Assembly: GCA_964574815.1 (NCBI GenBank)
Contig: CAZNPL010000008.1
Coordinates: forward strand, 102,782 to 166,781
DNA length: 64,000 nt
Direction: 5' to 3'
Origin: CAZNPL01 sp964574815
Lineage (GTDB): Bacteria > Planctomycetota > Phycisphaerae > UBA1845
Part shown: piece by piece, positions 35,186 to 43,549 of the stretch
Position numbering within the stretch: position 1 is the first letter of the stretch
Layout of the letters: each line of letters begins with the position of its first letter
Position numbers and translations under genes: made by a program
Notes under the pieces: model-generated
What the model was told of the DNA's origin: nothing
The model's input: only the letters and a program-made list of their open reading frames with translations
The model's database searches: none

Positions 35186-36730
35186 TCACTCTGTCTCTCC
35201 ATTGAAGAACACCTGAAAGGCGCCGAAATCGAGCAGGTCGACATCGTCATTCCGGTTGCAGTCGAACACGGCGCAGTCGGGGTCCTCGATCACCGGCGAT
35301 TCCAGGTCCGCGCAATACGAGAGGTCGCCGTAGTCCAGGAGATCCACGAATCCGTTATCATCGAAGTCTCCATCGCAGCAGCGCACGCCTTCGATCAACG
35401 TGATGGCGAAGATGCCGACGTTGCCCGCATCGGTGTAGTCATCTACCTCGATTAACTGCAGCGCGCGGAGCGTGTCCAGTGGAAACGTCACGCGCTGAAA
35501 GTAGAACGTCTCGACTGGATCGGGCACCTCGTCAACACCGCTTCCGTCGCTGCGGACGAATCCCCCACCCTCCCGGCGACCACTCGGCCCAACCGCCAAC
35601 AAAGGAGGCGGATTGTCCGGCACGTGCCAGTCGTTCAGAGGTACGTAGATCGGATCGAACGAGGCCGGCAATGCGAGCCGCCTGAAGTTCACCACTTGAT
35701 CAGCTCCGGCGTCGTACCCCATCCGGACCACCAGCTTCTCGCATGCCTGACCCGATACACACGTAAAATCGCCCGTAGCGCCAACCAGGAATTCGGCGCT
35801 CAGGTACGACCCGCCAATCCCCAGGGCATTCAAGTCCAGCGCGGCGGCCGACGTGTGCGAGCCGTCGTCAAACAGACAGTTCAGATTGGATTCGATCAAG
35901 CCCGAACCGTCCGGACCGCCGAGTTGGAACACATCGAGGACTCCATCGACGGAAATGCCGCGGTCCGTTCCGTATAGATCGTTGAGAAGCCAATAGTGGT
36001 CCGCGCCGTCAAATGCTACCGGCGAGTCCTCCAAGTCGCTGTCGACAACGTCAGCGTTGAATATGCCGGACATATCAACGGGCCTCGCCACGAAACATTC
36101 CGGGTTCGTCGTAAAGCGCAACGTGAACGAATCGCTCGGCGAAAACACAATCGAAGCCGACACGCGGAACTCACCCAGGTACTGCCCCGGTCGATGCACC
36201 AGAAAGAACGGATGCTGGTGGCCGCCGTCGTTGCTGTCCCCGAACATCCACTCTGTGCCGTTCTCCAGAAGAATGGGAGTAACATTCTGGGTCATGGCGA
36301 AGTTGACGCCGTCGTCGAGCAGGATGCGCTCCAGAAACGTCTCGAAAAACTGACCGCCCGTGAACGCTGTGCTCATGCCGTGGCAGGGATTGTCCACTCC
36401 GATGAAGTTAAAGCCGGGATCGTTGCGCGCGCATACGAAACCCCCCCGGGCGGGATCGGCCAAGTTCGAGCTGAAGGCGACGGGATTAAGTTCGATCACC
36501 GCACCGGGATTGGCCGGATCGCCGCCGCCGGGAGGGATCTGCCCGCCAACTGCCGCGTTGTCAGCCAGGAAGAGCTTCAGCGGATCAAGCGTGGGGCACT
36601 CCACACCGCCGGGCGGATCCGGATGAGGCGGGCTGTGACCGATGAAGATGTCCGTATGTTGTGCTGAAACCCGGCAAGCCAGCAGCAAACCGATCACCAA
36701 AATCGCCCCGCTTAAGTGCACGCGTAACAT
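35186..36730 (-). CDS. Exported protein A (choice-of-anchor-M-like) with dockerin end
   Basis: 514 aa. Signal peptide to about VSAQ, then HTDIFIGHSPP. It is aligned along its whole length with A' (ADNAAVGGQIPPGGGDPANP here; ADNEAVGGDIPPGGGEPADP there). GDSNDGGHQHPFFLVHRPGQ is the His-containing motif. C-terminal GDFDDNGFVDLLDYGDLSYC and CNRNDDVDLLDFGAFQVFF are dockerin pairs. The gene is 27 bp after the pilin-like gene and 116 bp before B, on one strand. Confidence 0.78.
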   Translation of the reverse strand: MLRVHLSGAILVIGLLLACRVSAQHTDIFIGHSPPHPDPPGGVECPTLDPLKLFLADNAAVGGQIPPGGGDPANPGAVIELNPVAFSSNLADPARGGFVCARNDPGFNFIGVDNPCHGMSTAFTGGQFFETFLERILLDDGVNFAMTQNVTPILLENGTEWMFGDSNDGGHQHPFFLVHRPGQYLGEFRVSASIVFSPSDSFTLRFTTNPECFVARPVDMSGIFNADVVDSDLEDSPVAFDGADHYWLLNDLYGTDRGISVDGVLDVFQLGGPDGSGLIESNLNCLFDDGSHTSAAALDLNALGIGGSYLSAEFLVGATGDFTCVSGQACEKLVVRMGYDAGADQVVNFRRLALPASFDPIYVPLNDWHVPDNPPPLLAVGPSGRREGGGFVRSDGSGVDEVPDPVETFYFQRVTFPLDTLRALQLIEVDDYTDAGNVGIFAITLIEGVRCCDGDFDDNGFVDLLDYGDLSYCADLESPVIEDPDCAVFDCNRNDDVDLLDFGAFQVFFNGETE

Positions 36731-36757
36731 TGAATCCGCTCCATGGCGCGGTGCGGC

Positions 36758-37531
36758 TCAGTCGGACTCCGCAAGGGCCCTTCTCTTGCGCCGGAAATCA
36801 GGGTCCCACTGATTACGAATTACACGCTGCTCCGTTTCGTCATACTCGAACGTCTCGGCAAATCGCCGCAACTCGGCATGCCCGTCCACGTACGTGTAGT
36901 TCTCGACTTTCTCACGATGCCGGCCGATCGCGACCTGCTCGGCGGGGTCCTGAATCTGTCCCGCCGCATCCGGCACCCAGCGCTCGGCGTGAATGTGGTC
37001 GGCGGACGGCTCGTTCCGGTGCGTTTCGCGGTACTCGCCGATGTAAACGGTTTCCATCGGATACTTGACGAGTCCCAACCGCGTGTACCCGAAACGCGGC
37101 TCGTCCTCGCCCGCATAAGGATCACGAGGCTGCTCCGGGGTCATGTAGATGTTGGTGGCATAGCTGTTCTCGCGCACGCCGACCCGATCCGAGTGAGCGG
37201 CATCGAACCAGTTGCTGCTGCGGTCGCTGGGGCATCGGTACAGCAACTTGTCTCCGGCGTAGGGAGCGAGCGTATTAATCCAGCCGCCGTCCTGAAAACC
37301 GCCGTGCGATCGCGAAAGTGGAAAGTGATCGCGGTTGGATTGAGCGTACATGTGAACGGCCAGCCCCATGTTCTTCATGTTGCTCAAGCACACGGCCAGC
37401 TTGGCCTGCTCCCGTGCGCCTTTCAGGCTGGGCAGGAGGATCGAGATGAGCAGCGCGATGATCGACACGACCACCAGAAGCTCGATCAACGTGAACCCGC
37501 GGCGCGGGTCCCTGTTTCCATGGCAAGACAT
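36758..37531 (-). CDS. Type II secretion pseudopilin-like (prepilin-type N-terminus) protein
   Basis: 257 aa from ATG 37531, with GAAGGA upstream. A short basic leader ends in RRGFTLIELLVVVSIIALL, the prepilin peptidase site (cut before Phe, Glu at +5) and membrane helix. The body is like the secreted planctomycete H-X9-DG families: VCLSNMKNMGLAVHMYAQSN, YRCPSD and a late VDGHAELRRF. It is probably assembled or held at the membrane by a type II-like system. The gene is first in the minus-strand cluster of exported proteins. Confidence 0.85.
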   Translation of the reverse strand: MSCHGNRDPRRGFTLIELLVVVSIIALLISILLPSLKGAREQAKLAVCLSNMKNMGLAVHMYAQSNRDHFPLSRSHGGFQDGGWINTLAPYAGDKLLYRCPSDRSSNWFDAAHSDRVGVRENSYATNIYMTPEQPRDPYAGEDEPRFGYTRLGLVKYPMETVYIGEYRETHRNEPSADHIHAERWVPDAAGQIQDPAEQVAIGRHREKVENYTYVDGHAELRRFAETFEYDETEQRVIRNQWDPDFRRKRRALAESD

Positions 37532-37706
37532 GACAGTATCCTTCGTCCGGTCCGATCTACCCACAGGCTACGACGCAGCCGATCGCGTGAATCGTTCCGC
37601 GCAATCATCGCTGGCGTCGGCGCAGGCAACACGGGGTGTAGCTGGCGCGTTGTGAGCGGCGACCAAATACGGACGCGACCCGACAACTCGCGCGGAGAAC
37701 TCAGGT

Positions 37707-38048
37707 TTAAAGATGGGCGACCGGGGGAGCTCTTGGAGAAATCGCGGTAGGAACGGCGTTCTTGAGAACCTGAGACGACGTGTTACTCCAGTCAAGAGTC
37801 GCTTCGTGTACGGCCAGTGCAACCGGAAGTGCGGGGCTCGGCGCTTTGCTCTGCTGCGCGAGAACGCAAAGATCACACGTGCCGCTCGCGTGCAGCAGTC
37901 GCTGGGCTGAGCCGAATGTCGGTGCGTCCGACGGCGACGCCTCAGGTTCGCAGTGGCAGGAATCGTGATGATGCCAGACGGGGATTGGTACGGCCAGCGT
38001 GGGGCCGATGGCCACAAGGGCGACGATTGTCGAGATTTGTCGCAGCAT
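37707..38048 (-). CDS. Small exported His/Cys-containing protein
   Basis: 113 aa. A signal peptide (LRQISTIVALVAIGPTLAVP) precedes a possible metal-binding stretch WHHHDSCHCEP and a later CDLCVLAQQ. The arrangement is like DUF2946-type small proteins found near metal genes, but this is only by appearance. The gene is divergent from the nickel superoxide dismutase gene with a 273-bp shared upstream region, so a role in nickel or copper handling is a reasonable guess and not shown. Confidence 0.55.
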   Translation of the reverse strand: MLRQISTIVALVAIGPTLAVPIPVWHHHDSCHCEPEASPSDAPTFGSAQRLLHASGTCDLCVLAQQSKAPSPALPVALAVHEATLDWSNTSSQVLKNAVPTAISPRAPPVAHL

Positions 38049-38081
38049 TCTCCGGCAATCTCAATGCCAAAACTTGCCGTT

Positions 38082-38100
38082 GTGTCGGGCTCACCGACAC
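38082..38100. promoter_or_regulatory. Candidate operator: GTGTCGG-N5-CCGACAC
   Basis: A perfect 7-bp inverted repeat with a 5-base spacer lies in the region shared by the small His/Cys protein and sodN, 34 bp from the start codon of the former and about 220 bp from sodN. It could bind a dimeric regulator or form a short hairpin. Confidence 0.35.
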
Positions 38101-38321
38101 CCTCATAGTAGAGGATACGTCCGGCTGGGGCAAGAGTTCGCGCGCCTCCACGAAATCACGTGCCATTACATGAATTCCTCGTAATCCCCTCCGACTGGCA
38201 CGGGATCCGGCCTGGTGCCCAGGTTGACACGTACACCGGGCCGGTCAGAATCCTGCGCGCGGGCCTCGCCGTGAACGGCCGGTGAGCATTCGACCAGAAC
38301 ACTTCGAGCAGGAGGTATGTG

Positions 38322-38807
38322 ATGAAACGAAGCAGGATTGTCGGCTTTTGTTTGTTGGGAACGATGGCAACCGTTGCACTTGGCATCGTGGCGCTGTCCT
38401 CGCATGAAGCGCGGGCCCACTGCCAGGTCCCCTGCGGTATCTATGACGACCCGGCACGGATCGCCCACATCCGCGAGGACGCCACCACCATCGACAAGGC
38501 CATCAGAAACATCAACAAGCTTGCTGGGTCGCACTCCGCTACGGACTTCAACCAGGCCGTCCGGTGGATCACCACCAAGGAGGATCACGCCACCCACATC
38601 ATCGACGTGGTCTCGGAGTACTTCCTCGCACAGAAGGTGAAACCCGTTGAGCAGGGGGCGGACGGCTACGAAGCGTACCTCAAGACGCTCGCCGATCATC
38701 ACGCCGTGATGGTCGCGGCCATGAAAACCAAGCAGGCCGCCGATCCCGACACCGTGGATGCGCTGAACAAGGCGATTGACAAGCTGGCGACCCACTACGG
38801 CTCCTGA
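38322..38807 (+). CDS. sodN: Nickel-containing superoxide dismutase, exported form
   Basis: 161 aa from ATG 38322 with AGGAGG 6 bp upstream. The nickel hook HCQVPCGIYDD sits directly after a signal peptide ending ARA, so signal peptidase would free His-1 as needed for nickel binding by His-1, Cys-2 and Cys-6. Helical-bundle residues follow (AGSHSATDFNQAVRWITTKE, DHATHIIDVVSEYF). The usual processing protease SodX is not next to it, consistent with export-linked maturation. It removes superoxide, presumably outside the cytoplasm. Confidence 0.95.
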   Translation: MKRSRIVGFCLLGTMATVALGIVALSSHEARAHCQVPCGIYDDPARIAHIREDATTIDKAIRNINKLAGSHSATDFNQAVRWITTKEDHATHIIDVVSEYFLAQKVKPVEQGADGYEAYLKTLADHHAVMVAAMKTKQAADPDTVDALNKAIDKLATHYGS

Positions 38808-38823
38808 CGCCTTACGCCGCGCT

Positions 38824-39255
38824 CTAACTGCCCGGCCCGGGAAACCACTGGTAAAGCATCATGTAAACCAGCACGCCGGTGATGCTGACGTAAATCCAGA
38901 GCGGCCAGGTCCAACGGGCGATGCGCCGATGCGCCTCGTACCGGCCACGCAACGCGCGGTAAACGGTGATCAGCACCATGGGCACGATGGCTGCGGCCAG
39001 CACCACGTGCGTCAACAGGATCGCATAATAAACCCAGCGCACCGCACCGGGATCGCTGAACTTGGTCGATCCGTGCAGCGCGTGGTAAATCAAGTACGAT
39101 ATGAGAAACAGCGCAGAGATCCCAAGAGCTCCGAGCATGCAGAGCTTATGGTGATTCACCCGCTTGCGTCGGATAAACACGAATCCCGCCGCCAGGAGTA
39201 CGGTTGCCAGCCCGTTCAAGGTGGCGTTCAGAGCCGGCAAGTCGGTGGTCGTCAT
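38824..39255 (-). CDS. DUF420 membrane protein
   Basis: 143 aa with four membrane helices. HHKLCMLGALGISALFLISYL, LTHVVLAAAIVPMVLITVYRA and HRRIARWTWPLWIYVSITGV carry the conserved His residues of DUF420, a family linked to heme-copper oxidase assembly (CtaM). It starts 30 bp downstream of the PpiC gene on the same strand and is convergent with sodN at a 16-bp gap. No cytochrome oxidase genes are in the window. Confidence 0.85.
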   Translation of the reverse strand: MTTTDLPALNATLNGLATVLLAAGFVFIRRKRVNHHKLCMLGALGISALFLISYLIYHALHGSTKFSDPGAVRWVYYAILLTHVVLAAAIVPMVLITVYRALRGRYEAHRRIARWTWPLWIYVSITGVLVYMMLYQWFPGPGS

Positions 39256-39285
39256 GACGGCACCATCCGATCGCCTCGTCCCCAT

Positions 39286-40500
39286 TTACGGGCCGACCGC
39301 CGACGAGGGTTGCGGCGCGGCCTGCAAAACCCCCAGCAGGAAGCGATTGACGTTCCTCGGACGAATGTCGGCTCGTTCCTGCAACTTCATCACCCACTCG
39401 TCGACCAACAGGTTGAACTGAGCATTGCGATAACTCTCGACGAGTTTCGGCTGAATCGACTCGAAGTCCGGCGCAGAACCCGGATCGATGCTGACGGCCT
39501 CCACGATGAAAAATGCGTCCGGGGTTTCAATGATCTCGCCGGGCGTGCCGGTCTCCGGCAGCCGAAAGAGCGCTTCCACGGCCGGCTCCCACTTCTCCCG
39601 AACGCTGCCGCGCGTAACCCAACCCCACAGGCCGCCGTCCCGGGCGTGCAACCCGGTCGAGTACCGGCGTGCCACGTCGGCAAAGTCGGCTCCGTCCAGA
39701 ATCGCCTGGCGGGCTTCCTCCGCCTTCTCGCGCGCGGATGCCCGTGCCTGTGCCAGTTGTTCGGTCGTCGGCGCCTCGACGTCCGGCGGCAACTCCGCCA
39801 GCACGGATATCTCGATGAGTCTCATCTTGCGCCGCGGCGGTCGAACGAGCGTATCGCGCTGCGATTCGTAGACGTTCCAGAGCTGATCGCGTGTCGGGTC
39901 GGCGACCTTGGGCGCGATGGTCATTCGAATCCAACGAGCGATGATGAGTTGGCGAAGCTCCTCCTCGCGAGCCTGCTCGAGGCTGAGCCCCTCCTCTGCC
40001 AAGGCGCGCTCATAACGCGTCTGTCGCCCGCCGAACTCCTCGTTGATGCGGTCGCGAATCCGCTGATCGGCGAACCGACCGATCCCCTCGCGCTCCGCTT
40101 CGGTTAGGTTCTTCGAGGCCTCCTGATACAGCAGCAGATCCCGAGCCACGGCCCGAACCCGGCTCTGAACGACTTCCGTCAGGTATCGCTCATATTCAGC
40201 GGCGGCCATTTCGACCGCCCGACGTTCCAGATCGGCCTGAAGCGGCCGGAGCACTTCTTCCGCTGTGATGACGTCCCCATTGATGCTGAGCGTCGTCACC
40301 GGTGACTGACTTTCTCCGGACTCTGGATCGAGAGTTTCTTGACCTCCTGGGGCGACGGGTCGCTGGGCACGCGCGGAACGTGGGTCATCGCGATCGGACG
40401 CGGTTCCCCGCTCCTCCCAGCCTGTGCTTGCACATCCCGTGAGGAGCAGGATCCCAATCACGCCTGCAGTTGATAGAAAAAACACCGCCCTGCTTGCCAT
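39286..40500 (-). CDS. PpiC/SurA-type peptidyl-prolyl isomerase lipoprotein
   Basis: 404 aa from ATG 40500 (GAGGG upstream; a GTG at 40539 is less likely). The lipoprotein signal ends LLLTGC. An N-terminal chaperone-like helical region (VITAEEVLRPLQADLERRAV) is followed by a parvulin domain with DFADVARRYSTGLHARDGG, GLWGWVTRG and FFIVEAVSID. It probably folds outer-membrane or exported proteins. The DUF420 gene follows 30 bp after it. Confidence 0.88.
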   Translation of the reverse strand: MASRAVFFLSTAGVIGILLLTGCASTGWEERGTASDRDDPRSARAQRPVAPGGQETLDPESGESQSPVTTLSINGDVITAEEVLRPLQADLERRAVEMAAAEYERYLTEVVQSRVRAVARDLLLYQEASKNLTEAEREGIGRFADQRIRDRINEEFGGRQTRYERALAEEGLSLEQAREEELRQLIIARWIRMTIAPKVADPTRDQLWNVYESQRDTLVRPPRRKMRLIEISVLAELPPDVEAPTTEQLAQARASAREKAEEARQAILDGADFADVARRYSTGLHARDGGLWGWVTRGSVREKWEPAVEALFRLPETGTPGEIIETPDAFFIVEAVSIDPGSAPDFESIQPKLVESYRNAQFNLLVDEWVMKLQERADIRPRNVNRFLLGVLQAAPQPSSAVGP

Positions 40501-40701
40501 CCGCGCCCTCGGAGCCACGTGCACCGCTGTCGCATTCACGATGCCAAAATAACCATAATGACGCCGACCTCCAAGGGCTCCCGGAGAATCGGCCCGCTGC
40601 CGGATTGCACACGTGTCGTGAGTGGATGGGTGGGCTTAACCGCACGATCCGCAGCAGGTGGGCCTTCCGTCCGCCACGATCGTTGCGTATCATCACCGGC
40701 C

Positions 40702-41865
40702 ATGTCCGTACTCGAATACCGAACGGCAGGCGAATCACACGGGCAAAAGCTCATCGTGCTCGTCGAAGGGATGCCCGCAGGCGTCCAGGTCGATCTCGAC
40801 TGGATCAACCGCGAGCTTCGGCGCCGCCAAGGGGGCTACGGGCGCGGCGGGCGCATGGCCATTGAGAAGGACTCGGCCAACATCGTCTCCGGCGTTCGCC
40901 GTAATACCAGCATCGGTTCGCCCATAGTTATCGAGATCGCAAACAAGGACTGGCGCATCGAAAAGGCGCCTCCGGTTCATCGACCGAGACCCGGCCATGC
41001 TGACCTGGCCGGAAGTCTGAAATGGCTATCCACCGACTGCCGCGAGACACTCGAGCGGGCTTCGGCGCGCGAAACGGCGGCGCGGGTGGCCGCGGGAGCC
41101 CTCACGCGATGTCTGACCAGAGCCTTCGGCATCGAAGCGGTGGGCTTCGTGCGGCGAATCTGCAACGTCGAGGCCACGATCGATCCGTCCTGGGGACCGG
41201 ACGAGCTCACGCAGCGTCGCGATGCGAATGAAGCATACTGCCCCGATGCGCACGCGGCCGAGGAGATGATCGCGGCCATCAAGAAGGCCAAAAAAGACAA
41301 GGACACGCTCGGCGGCGTCGTCGAGGTTCAAGTCCACGGCGCGCCGCCCGGACTGGGCAGTTGCGCCCGTTGGCAGGACAAGCTGGATGGGCGACTGATG
41401 CAGGCCGTCGGTGCGATTCAGGCCTTCAAGGGCGTCGAAATCGGGCTCGGATTCGGCGTGGCCACACGGCCGGGAAGCGACGTGCACGATCCCATCGGCT
41501 TCGATCCCGCTCTGCGCGACACGGCGACACTCGGATTCATCCGCCCTCGCAACAACGCCGGCGGCATTGAAGGCGGTATGACCAATGGCCAGCCCATCAT
41601 CGTGCGGGCCGCGATGAAGCCGATCAGCACCCTGCTCAGAGGTATGGAGAGCGTGAACCTGCTGACAAAGCGGCCCGAGCGAAGCGACTACGAACGGAGC
41701 GATATATGCAGCGTTCCGGCCGCCTCCGTCGTTGCGGAAAACGTCGTCGCCTTCGAGATCGCCCGAGTGTTCCTCGAGAAATTCGCCGGCGACACGGTGA
41801 CCGAAGTCCGCGCGGCGTACGAGCGCTACCTGTCCGATGCACGGTCGCTGGGGGACGGACCCTGA
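40702..41865 (+). CDS. aroC: Chorismate synthase
   Basis: 387 aa from ATG 40702. The enzyme turns 5-enolpyruvylshikimate-3-phosphate into chorismate and needs reduced FMN. Signatures are YRTAGESHGQKLIVLVEGMP, RRQGGYGRGGRM and RNNAGGIEGGMTNGQPI, with a full-length body. The gene stands alone, divergent from the PpiC gene with 201 bp between start codons, and 67 bp before the AsmA-like gene. Confidence 0.97.
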   Translation: MSVLEYRTAGESHGQKLIVLVEGMPAGVQVDLDWINRELRRRQGGYGRGGRMAIEKDSANIVSGVRRNTSIGSPIVIEIANKDWRIEKAPPVHRPRPGHADLAGSLKWLSTDCRETLERASARETAARVAAGALTRCLTRAFGIEAVGFVRRICNVEATIDPSWGPDELTQRRDANEAYCPDAHAAEEMIAAIKKAKKDKDTLGGVVEVQVHGAPPGLGSCARWQDKLDGRLMQAVGAIQAFKGVEIGLGFGVATRPGSDVHDPIGFDPALRDTATLGFIRPRNNAGGIEGGMTNGQPIIVRAAMKPISTLLRGMESVNLLTKRPERSDYERSDICSVPAASVVAENVVAFEIARVFLEKFAGDTVTEVRAAYERYLSDARSLGDGP

Positions 41866-41932
41866 GTCACCGAGGTTGGTGGTCACCCGCCCTCGCCGTG
41901 CAACGCGGAATTCATGCAAGAACGCCAATCGT

Positions 41933-43486
41933 ATGCTGCTTTACCGCAAAATCCTGCTGCTTCTGACCGTCGGCATCGTGATCGGCTCCCTCGCCGTCAC
42001 GCTAAGCATCGGTCTATATTGGCGCAGCGCCCGATACCGCGAGAACCTGGAAGAGAAGCTGTCGGATCGGATCGGCTTGCACGTAGCGCTGGGATCGGTC
42101 AAACCTCTGTCGCTCCACTCGCGGCGCTTTCGCGATGTCCACGTCGAACTCCCACGCCGTGATGCGAAGGTCTTCAAGTGCTCTGAGGCGATCTGGCGTA
42201 ATCACTCCGAGGACCAGAATGCGAGATATACACTGGTGCTCAACGACGGCTGGCTGCTCATCGGTGCGAACGAGTGGAAGCGCGCCGACTACGATCGGAT
42301 GCTGCGCGGAGGACTCGGGCACGATTTCGCCTCGTTGCGCCTCGGGGAGATCCACCTGGCCGGCATCGATCTGCGATGGGTGCACCCTGACTTCACGTTG
42401 CGCGCTCCCAACTGCAGCGGCGAAATCCGGTTCGACGAGGACGGTATGGGACGCGCGTCCCTGATGACTAACGGTTTGAACTCGTTCGAGACCGGCGAGC
42501 CAATCAACATCGTGGCCAACTTCACCCCGGGGCCGCGCCTGCGGTTTCACAATGTTGCCCTGGGGGTCCCAGAAGCGCCCCTGTCGTCCTTGGGCCTTGA
42601 CTCTCTCCTCGGAAACCAAGTGACCCAAGGCGACTTCGTGGGGACCGTCATCTATCAGGAAAAGGGCGACCACCGCCTCGTCGCCCTTCGCGGCGAGATA
42701 CGTGAAGCTTTGCTTGGCGAACTCACCGCCCCTCTGCAAGGCGGTCCTTACGACGGCGAAGTGAACATCGAACTCGACCAGGCAGAGCTCGTCGATGGCT
42801 CGCTCCGAACGTTGCGCTTCAGTGGACAATTGTCCGACCTGCGGCTCGAACAGCTTGCCCCGGTGGCGCGTATGCCGGGCCTCACCGGACGCGTGGACCT
42901 GCGAGTCCGTCAGGCGAGATACGAGAACGGTGTCGTCGACTATTTCAACGCCGAGGGACACGGCACCGGCCTGCCGCTCGGAAAGCTGACCGAACGAATC
43001 GGTCGTGGTCGAATCACTGGCACTGCGATGATCGACATCGACTCGCTCATCATTGAGAGAAACCAGCTTCAATCGGCCAATGTCATGCTCGAAGCTGTGC
43101 CGCCGAAGGGCGGGCCCGCAACGATTGATCGTGCAATACTCAAGACCGCGTCAGAAGAGCTGTTGGGCATAGACGCAACCGCAATCCTTCCTAAGGACGT
43201 CACGCACGTCGAGTACGCCCGCCTGGGAGTCCGCCTCATCATCGATCGGGGGCGTTTATGGGTCCACGGGACGCATGGTGACGACGGCCGAACCATCCTC
43301 ACGGTCAAGCTGTTCGGGCGCGAGCTGGGCGTCGTTCGCGCGCCCAGGAGCACCTACGCCGTCGATGATATCCTCGAAGCGATGCAAGCGCGCCTCGAGC
43401 AGTACGATTCGCAGGATCTGCGAGAATGGTGGCGATCCCGCGAGGATTCACCGCCGGGCGACGATCCCGATAACGACGCTGAATAA
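41933..43486 (+). CDS. Membrane-anchored AsmA/DUF748-like protein
   Basis: 517 aa from ATG 41933. One N-terminal membrane helix (KILLLLTVGIVIGSLAVTL) is followed by a long beta-rich region of the kind seen in AsmA/TamB relatives (LHVALGSVKPLSLHSRRFRD, LRLGEIHLAGIDLRW, NSFETGEPINIVANF) thought to line the periplasm for lipid transport or protein assembly. The last 20 residues are acidic. Recognition rests on general pattern, so family membership is tentative. It may be co-transcribed with aroC. Confidence 0.55.
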   Translation: MLLYRKILLLLTVGIVIGSLAVTLSIGLYWRSARYRENLEEKLSDRIGLHVALGSVKPLSLHSRRFRDVHVELPRRDAKVFKCSEAIWRNHSEDQNARYTLVLNDGWLLIGANEWKRADYDRMLRGGLGHDFASLRLGEIHLAGIDLRWVHPDFTLRAPNCSGEIRFDEDGMGRASLMTNGLNSFETGEPINIVANFTPGPRLRFHNVALGVPEAPLSSLGLDSLLGNQVTQGDFVGTVIYQEKGDHRLVALRGEIREALLGELTAPLQGGPYDGEVNIELDQAELVDGSLRTLRFSGQLSDLRLEQLAPVARMPGLTGRVDLRVRQARYENGVVDYFNAEGHGTGLPLGKLTERIGRGRITGTAMIDIDSLIIERNQLQSANVMLEAVPPKGGPATIDRAILKTASEELLGIDATAILPKDVTHVEYARLGVRLIIDRGRLWVHGTHGDDGRTILTVKLFGRELGVVRAPRSTYAVDDILEAMQARLEQYDSQDLREWWRSREDSPPGDDPDNDAE

Positions 43487-43494
43487 CGCCGTTC

Positions 43495-43510
43495 GAACTG
43501 CGTGCAGTTC
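43495..43510. terminator. Short inverted repeat between convergent genes
   Basis: GAACTGC-GT-GCAGTTC lies 9 bp after the stop of the AsmA-like gene and 40 bp from the end of the convergent carboxypeptidase gene. It may form a short stem serving both directions, but there is no U-run. Confidence 0.3.
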
Positions 43511-43549
43511 CCTTCGGATCGTCGCCGGCCTGCCGCAACCGCACATCGG

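Noticed and set aside
38776..40107. 443-residue plus-strand frame opposite DUF420 and PpiC genes
   Set aside because: Arg/His-rich antisense reading of two supported genes.
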